This document shows positions 50,001 to 59,000 of a stretch of DNA of 60,000 bases, piece after piece. How positions within the stretch are numbered: the stretch's first letter is position 1; every line of letters starts with the position of its first letter. The notes under the pieces were generated by a model that ran no database searches, was not told the origin of the DNA, and worked only from the letters and a program-made list of their open reading frames with translations. Source of the DNA: Bolinopsis microptera. Taxonomy: Eukaryota; Ctenophora; Tentaculata; Lobata; Bolinopsidae. The stretch spans positions 17,480,945 to 17,540,944 of the forward strand of contig NC_087079.1 of assembly GCF_026151205.1 (NCBI RefSeq), in the 5' to 3' direction. A program made the translations under genes and the position numbers.

Positions 50001-53000
50001 ACTAAGGTTGATCTAAAATATGCCATCCAGGACAATAATCATATACTAAGAAAACTCGATGACTTGAATAACTCTAAATCCCTTGAGGGCAAGACAGTTA
50101 TTCACGCATCCTTTGACATAGAGGCTATGTTCCCGAGTATCCAAAAGGAGGTAGGATTGGAACAATGTAGGCTCCATTTGGACAAGAGAGAGGACCCAAT
50201 ACTCTCTACAGATTGTATAATAGATGCCTTAGAGACAACTCTAGACAACAACATAACAGAGTTTGAAGGTGTCATATACAAGCAGAAAAAAGGAACTGCA
50301 ATGGGACCAAAGAACGCTTGTGCTTATGCAGATACAGCCATCGACAAGATAGACAGAGATGTCATGGAAGGGACTTGGAGCCACCCTCCTCTCCTATGGG
50401 CCAGATACCGCGATGATGTGTATGTCCCTTGGACCCATGGACAGGAAATGCTCGAGGAATTCCACTTATGGCTCAATTCTAGAATGCCAGGCATAAAATT
50501 CACGTTGAAAGCTTCATTAGAGGGCACTGAATTCTTAGACACTTTTATATACATGAAAGCAGGCCAACTACATACCAAACCTTACAGTAAGCCATGTGAT
50601 GACCATGCCTTCCTAGTTCCCACCTCTTGCCATCCTACACATACCATAAAAAACATACCTTATAGCACTGCACTTAGAATCTTTAAACTTACTTCTGAGC
50701 ATGATGAGTACATACAAGCACGAGCACAATACACAAGCTATCTTGTGGCAAGAGGTTATAGCAATAGCTTAATTAACCAGGCCTTTAATAAAGTGGAAAC
50801 CAAGAGCAGGCTCTCCTACTATCAACAACAGAGACATAAGGAGGATGACAGTAGCAAAGGGAGACTCATTCCCCTTGTAACAGATTTCAACCCAGGTCTC
50901 CCCAACATAGGACGGATACTTAACTCCCACAAGCACATCCTCCGTCTAGATCTCGAGCTTTGCAAGGTGATTGACCCTGATGGTATTTTCACCTCTTTTA
51001 GAGGGACAAAAACACTTCATGAGATTCTTATTCATAGCAAACTCCCTCCTGTTGAAGAGCCAGCTGTAGAAGATCCAGGCCACGCCTCTCCAGACACAGC
51101 TGAGGATTCTGATTCTGGAGGTTGCTTCCCTTGTGCTAAGAAATGTGATCTCTGCAAAAACTTCCTGAAACCATCAACCACAATCGGCAGTTTCCACACC
51201 AACCAAGTATTCAGTATCAAAGGACGATTGGACTGTGATACCAAAAATGTTGTGTACATAGTTAATGATGATATTTGTAAGTTAAGTTATATAGGATGTA
51301 CTTCAGACTCTTTAAAGGTTAGATTTAGGAACCATAAATCCCACATTAAAACTCAAAGAAGGACTTGTGAACTTTCCTGCCATTTTATAGATAATGAGAT
51401 TTTGCACAATCTTGACCGTACAACCACTAAGTTGTTTACCAGTACTTTAAGTAAGGACATTAATGTTTCTATTATAGAGCAAGTTGACGTTGGGAATTTT
51501 GAGCAATGTGCCCAGGATAGACTAAGTATTTGTAAACAAAGGGAGAACTTTTGGCAAAACCAGCTTAAAACTTTAAAGCACTTTGGAGGGATGAACGTTA
51601 GAGAAGAAAGATGATTTTCTTCTTGCATATTTTATTTTCTCACCTCTACCACTCATTTGGGATTTCAACCCACCATAACTTGAATTGCTGAGTTACATAA
51701 ATTTCTAAATTTTAAATTTCTTCTATTTGATTGATTGATGGATTGATATTTTGAATAAATTTACTAACATGTCTTTATATCAGGATGACTGTAAAGGTAC
51801 ATTTTACCGACATTTGAAGTCAAGGCGTTGTTTTACTGATAGTTGTGGCTAACTAATAATATATATATATATAATCGCAGGTTAAGCAGTACTTCAAATG
51901 TCATCAGTTTTGATAAAATCGTATTTTATTCGGCTCCTGGGTTAACAGATCCTCCTGGGTTAACAGACACGATTCTCAAGTTTCTATACGGGGTAGCGAT
52001 ATACTTTCCTTATAAGTATAACTATATGGCTGTTCAGAGTTCAACAACCTAACTAAGGCGAACAGGGAATATTCATGGTATTTAATATATATGGTCGTTC
52101 TAAATAGATATAGCAGCTTGGAGGGGGTTATTTGAAACATATAAGTAATACGAAAAGTTTGTCTTCAGCAGCTTTAGTGCGTTAAACAGGGAAGCTTTAG
52201 ATTGGTTATCAGGTGTTATACAGCAGCCTTTATTATATAACATCCTCAAACATTACTCTAAGTTTTAAACACCTTGACCCACGAAATACTGCAGAATAAA
52301 ATGTTCAGTAACTTTATGTATGTTAGTCTGAAAACCTGTACTAATAATGAGCTGTTTTATGGTTTTCTTTTGTTTTCTTGTACATCTCATTCGTTTAATG
52401 TTTGTGGTATATCTATATTAATAATCTCACAAATCTTTGCGTCAGTGCGTGTGTAATTTACGAACAGCTTAATAAAGAAAACGGTAAGAGTTATGGGACT
52501 TAATTTTTCGCTTTTTCGGTATAATGCCGACTAAACTCTGACGAAGCCAAATGATTAAGGTTTTTAAAAATTGACCGACGATAAATGATTGGTGGTTTTG
52601 TACCCAAAGTGATACTAACATTTCCCACTTTCTGTCCTCCTCTCTCTCCCTCACAGCTTTACCTGTATTCGGAAATCACGCTAATTAAGTTTTACTGTAA
52701 ACTATGTTTCCCACTTTCTGCCCCTCTCTCTCCCTTATATAATGTAATGAACCTACCGCAACATTTCATAATTAATGTTAATTATGTTTGAGTGTGTAAT
52801 CCTCATCAGCAGTGGCAATGTTTCATGATTTTGTTCTACTTCTAGGTGTGTTCTTGATTGCTAGGTGATTTTGTGATGATCAGTGCGGGTTTCGACTGAA
52901 CGGGTTCATATTATTGTACCTTTTTAGCTGCGACAGTGGAATCCAGCCTCCTTACACTCTTACCCTATATAAAATTACAATGATATTTACTATATCAGTT

Positions 53001-56000
53001 ATTTAGAATATATATTTGCAAGTATCCACACTATATTTACATTACACGTTCAACGTGATATCATTATCAGTGCAGTGTGTACAACAGTGTGTACAACACC
53101 AACTACACCGATCAATTGCCAATCTACGAAACATTTTAATTATTATTATCACTTCGCATTATCACACGCAGTTGTGTGTAATCAGTGTAGCTTGTGTTGC
53201 AAATATCGAGCTCTCTTATCTTTTGTAAATTTGCAATAAGTTCAGTTTGCTGCTACCGCGTAGCTTACCTTTGCGTGTGTACTTGTACATTACTATACAA
53301 GTACACTATGGCGGATGACCCTACTCTGACCCGATCCCAGGAGTTGATTAAGGAGTTCAACTATGATCAACAGGAAGATGTGGAAGGCTGTGTTGCACGC
53401 TGGTCCAGTCAGTTAGGAAAAGACCTGCATATGGACTACAGTGAAATTGACTACGACAGTCGTGAAAAGATCAAGACTAAGGATAAACAGACTCTGTCTG
53501 GCTGGATTGTGAAGGCAGTGGACCTTGTTCGTCGGCAGAATAGTCAGATGTATCTCTTGAAGGAGATCATCGAGTGCTTCAAGACGGAAGCACTAGCAGA
53601 CAAAGAAAAGGTGATCAGACTGCAGGGCCAGCTGCTGATGCAGAAGGACGAACAACTACAGTTGCTTAAGACGTCTGTTGAGGAGACAGTGCAAACAACG
53701 GTGGAGTCAGGGATTCAGAACTATAGTGCAGCTGTTCAACGGAACAGTGCAAGTGGTACGGTCTGCAACAGTAAAATCCTGAAGAAGGTGATGAAGAGTG
53801 TGGCTGCAGAGGAGGACAGGAGCAAGAACCTGATCGTGTTTGGGCTGAAAGAAGAGGAGGAAGAACAGCTTCCAGCGCTAGTTACCGCAGTTTTGGAGGA
53901 GATCGGGGAGAAACCTCGCTTCGAAGCGACTAGAGTCGGTTGGAAGAGGCCAGGTAGTACGGCTATCCGACCAGTCAAGATCACCGTCCCAAGCTCAACA
54001 GCGGTTCATCAGATTCTGATGAAAACAGGGAGACTGAGGGAGACGCACAAAGATGTATGGATATGTCCAGACAGATCCAGCGAAGAACGAGCAACAAGGA
54101 AGCATCTGGTCACTGACCTGAAGAAGAAAAGGGCTGAACAGACTCATCTCGACCACTACATCCGGTACGGGAAGGTATGTAGCCGTGATAAGAAGTCATC
54201 ATGAGTTATTCATGTCTCTCGGACACTGATCAGTATATGAAGGAGTGATGAGTATTTTAAGAATTTTCAGACGTTATCTGTATTTGAGAGACAACTATAT
54301 AATTTGAATATTTTATTATTTGATTGTTTCACACTTTTCATATTTCATAATTTTATTACTAGGTGGAGGTGATGTTATTGAGACTTTGGGCGGCCATAAA
54401 ACTCCTGTTTTGAAAGTTGTCCTCTGTACTTGTTTCACTGACCCACGCTTTATAGCATTTATACATTTCGGCCCATTTTATATGTTTGTTCGATTTGCTG
54501 TACATTTGTATATTTGCTATTTTGTAAAAGTTTCAAATCAAATCAAATCAGATGGTAGGCCCTATAATTATACGTATTACGTGATGTGCGCTCAGAATTA
54601 AATTTACTCTAATGCGGTTGGTTTCGACTGAGCGAGTTTGTACTTTTGCACAATTTTAAATTTTGCACTGTTTATACTTTTGCAAGTCAACTGAGATAGT
54701 GAAGACGAAGTCCCGGCCGTAGCCACGTATTACACTAGTATTATATAAAATATAAAAGTCAACAATATCATATTCATCTACTTACACTTTTTGGAACCGA
54801 TTCTTGAAAGAGGATGGTTTTATGGAGTTGTCTAATGCAGTAATTCAGGATGTCTCTTTCTCTTCAAGTGTTTAGAAAAGATCATTCTGTACCAATTATA
54901 ACGGTTTACTGGTTTAATGATATTAACAATTTTGGCGATCCAGGGAGCATCTAATTATAATCTACGATCACGGTTCCAGAATTGCGTACAAACTGACTTA
55001 ACTGGGTGAATTTTGTTTCGCAGCTCATATTAATGGGTCGAGTTATCTCCTTTTTGATTACTTTATTAATTGAAAATTTCATTTTAAATTGGTCGTTATG
55101 ACGATTTAAAGAATGAATAAGTCATAATTTAGAATTTACTGCTTATGAGCACACCTCCTGCTAACCTAGTTCGTGCGTATGTTAATATAAATTCACGTTT
55201 GAGAGAATTACATCACTGCTTCAAGTTGAGACGTTCGCTCAACTACCCAGGATTAACTGTCAGCTTTTGATTAAATATATTCCAATACTTGGCAAGATTT
55301 GATTAATTTAGTTGATTAAAATTTGACCAGTAAACCGTTCAGGCACCAGCCTCACCTGAGACAAACTATTGAAAACATGCAAGAGTCGACGACAAGTCTA
55401 GTATTTTAATAAATCGTTTTAAAGATGGTGCCGTTACCATTTAGTCTATAAATCACCTCCCACTATAATTGAAAGTTTCTCTATATATTTTATAGGTGCG
55501 GTTAAATCCCATTTTAACCAATAGTTGAGCTGAACATGCGAGTAAGCAGTTAAATTGTGAAAGCTGCCCAGGAGAAAGACAAGTTTTATCGAACCGTTAT
55601 TTCGATGGTGTAACCGCTAAAGTGTGTGTATATATATATATATATATGAAACTGATTTAATCACCATTTCTAAAAGCTTCTCATCAGATGATGCGCATGC
55701 TGTTGTTTTCAAATGCACGTGCAGTTTTACACAGTCTTTGAGTCTTCGTTTTTAAGGATAACGTAGTGTGAAGAACAAAGACCGGTAAATCTTTATTTAT
55801 CATCAATCACATGAACTAGTGATTCAATCAATAATCATCAATTATCTAATAGGCAATAATGACGAAAAGTAACAACAGTTTCCACTATGCAACAGAAGCA
55901 CTTACACAGAGTTACTCAGACTACACATTTGGAACCATTGCTTTGTTTGGCTTCGCAGTGGGTGAGTACACATTTGGAACCATTGCTTTGTTCGGCTTCG

Positions 56001-59000
56001 CAGTGGGTGAGTACACATTTGGAACCATTGCTTTGTTTGGCTTCGCAGTGGGTGAGTCTATACTGATACATCAAAGTTTGGGATTTCTTATCAATTTATA
56101 CCTTCATAGATTGCGTTCAACATCGAACTATTGATATAGACCAATGTCTTTGCCACACCACCCTTGTGGAAGACTTCAAGCAGCATGCTGCTTTGAATCA
56201 ATCAATTTTACGCAAATTGCATTATTTTAAATGTGAATTACATTCAAAACAGTTTATGAGATTTCTTTTATTATTAAATAGCTAAATAGATAAAGTTAAA
56301 TTTTATTCAGCACTATAATTACATCGGTAAATATTTGATTAATTCTATTCTCACGACTACGAGTCACGCTTTCACGCCGCCGATCACATTAGGCCTTTAC
56401 TTGCCAGATTATTGTTGTTTCTAAAGCTCGTTTGTTTTAGGGATGCCAGGAAGTATGATGACGTTTGGGTACTTCCTCAGCAAGGAGAAGAACATTAGCT
56501 CCATTCAGTATATGATGATTAGCGTGGTCGACAGCATCATTACTTTCCTCTTCCTCTTCAATGGTTAGTTGTTTAATAAAGAAAATTCCTTTCATTTTTT
56601 CAAGAAAATTTCTGATTTTTTCTGATTAGACTCAGAGATAAAAATGAACATAAATCACGTACAAACAATAAAATAAATCAAATTAATTGTTATATAGTAG
56701 TGTTGAAAGTATTAAAAAAGTATTTTAATTGAAAGTATTAACAAATTATTTTAATGCTTTCAAGTTCACTATTTACTGTTTAACAAATAATTTGAGAATA
56801 TGAGTATGACGTAAAAATGTCGATGTACGTGATGTACCTTCATTAGAAAATTGTCATCATTGAGTGTATTCAGAAAAAATAAGACATTTTTTGACAGAAT
56901 CATCAACTGAGACTCAATAGTCAATATCATTCAACGACTTAATCAGATTATTCCTCAAATTTGTATCAATGATCATAAGATTAGTACCTTAGTGGTGGGT
57001 TTTGGAAAATTCCGCCATATTTTTCCCGGTCATTAATTTTCCCAGTCATAAATTAACCCGCTATAATGTTCCCGAGTAAGGTAAACTAATAGTAATACAT
57101 TTTGATGCTTGGTGGGTTTTGGAACATTCCGCCATATTTTTCCCGGTCATTAATTTTCCCAGTCATAAATTAACCCGCTATAATATTCCCGAGTAAGGTA
57201 AGTAACCAATCCGTAAACTCACATTCCTTACAGGGTTATCAGAGTTCCACAACAGTGCCCTGATGTTCCAGTACGAATGGTTCTGTGTGTCCTGGGCGTT
57301 TGCCTGGCAAGCGTGTACCCGTTTCTCCATTTTCCTGGTGGCAGTTCTGAGCATCAGCAGAACTGTTTCTTTAGTGTACCCCTTCTACAAGATAAAGAGG
57401 AAAAGTATTCTCATCCCAATAGGGATCTACCTGATGGTAGTGCTGGGACAACAGATGCTGCCCATCATTGCTGGCAAGTCCTTCTGGTACGCGCGCAGGC
57501 TCTCCATGTGTACCTGGCTCCTCACAGATGTAGTTAACCTCAACTCAACGGAGTTCAAAGTGCTTCACTTCTCATTCGTCACCTTGGAGTATGTCATCCC
57601 TGCATTTCCTATACTGATCAGCTGCGTCATCACTATCTGTCTCCTGAACCAGAGAAGAAAGTTCAGCACCGGCCACAGGGTCCCAACTGAAGAGTGAAGC
57701 CACAAAAACAATAATTTATCTATCACTAGCTTACATTTTTTTCAATGCACCCCTGATTATAGTCTGCATTCTAGAATCAATCACAGTTCTATCAGATTTC
57801 AGATTCCAGATCCAGCAATTTGGCCTGCCAGTTCCGGTGGTCAACTTCATCTACACTCTTATAGGAAACCATGCTGTGGCTCTCAACTCCACCACCAACG
57901 TGGTTATATACTTCTGCAGGAAGGAGGGTCTCAGGAAGTTCTGTTGGAAAGTCCTCACTTGTTCCTGGGAAGAACTGCATACGGATGGAGCTAACATTGC
58001 TTCCAGCAGGAAAATAGGACTGTACAAATCACAACTCAGCAGTAGAAACAACACTATCAGCACCATCTTCTCCCCTAAAGGCAATAGTCCACTTTCCACT
58101 GGCAAAGAAAACAGTGTGGATGCTTTGAGAAGGCAAGAGTCCATACTTGTTTGACAGAATTCGATAATTTATCTTTTGTTTAAATGAATGTTTTGAGTTA
58201 TCGCGAGATAGACAAAGAAATGACATCAAACTTGTGACTCAAGATTCTGTTACGGTACATGTTTAATTTAACATTTACTGCTAAACTATTTCATATTAAT
58301 AATCATATTAGCATATTGAACAAGAAATTTTTCCCCTGCTTATTAAATGAAGAGCAAACAAACTCAATTTATCAAAAATTTCTCTTTGAAAGTATTATAA
58401 CATTTTATGTCAGTTGAATGTACAAAACTCCGATTTACTGCAAACCCCGATTTACTGTGGCCATCTACATAGGGCTTACACGTTTATTTTCTCTCAAAAC
58501 CCCACGGTACTCTAGTAGAAGGGAGGAGTTGCTACTTGAGCACGGTAAATTAGGGTTTAACTGTATTGTGTGAGAATTTTATGCTCATTAATTTTATGTT
58601 TGGGTTGTTTGTATTACGTTTTAACGAATCGAATATGATTGATTAAATTCACAGCTGATATACGTGGAGATTCTGGAAATCTCTCAAAAACAAAATAGAA
58701 AAAAAAATGCTGAGCTGGATTTGAATGGAATTTAAGCGAAGATGTTTTTTAATTATTTATTCGCTGTAAAATCTTGGTTTTTAATTTAACATTTAATTAC
58801 CTGTAGATCGACCCCTCTCTCTAGCAAAGTTTTCAAACTGCTGTTATCTGCTACTGTTGATGCATAGTGACTGCAAGTCCGACCTGTAGAAATACAAACG
58901 TTAATCTGGATGTAGTTTATCCTATGTTAGATGACAAGTTGCAATTAGATCTTGTCCAACACTCAATCTAGTGTTAAAACCTAAACTGCATCACAGTTAG

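Noticed and set aside
54786-54861. Minus-strand exon-like segment (ERDILNYCIRQLHK, donor GTAAGT)
   Set aside because: The neighbouring ankyrin exons (58801 and 43624) already join in phase 0 with continuous repeat structure, and the acceptor is poor. It could be an alternative exon only.
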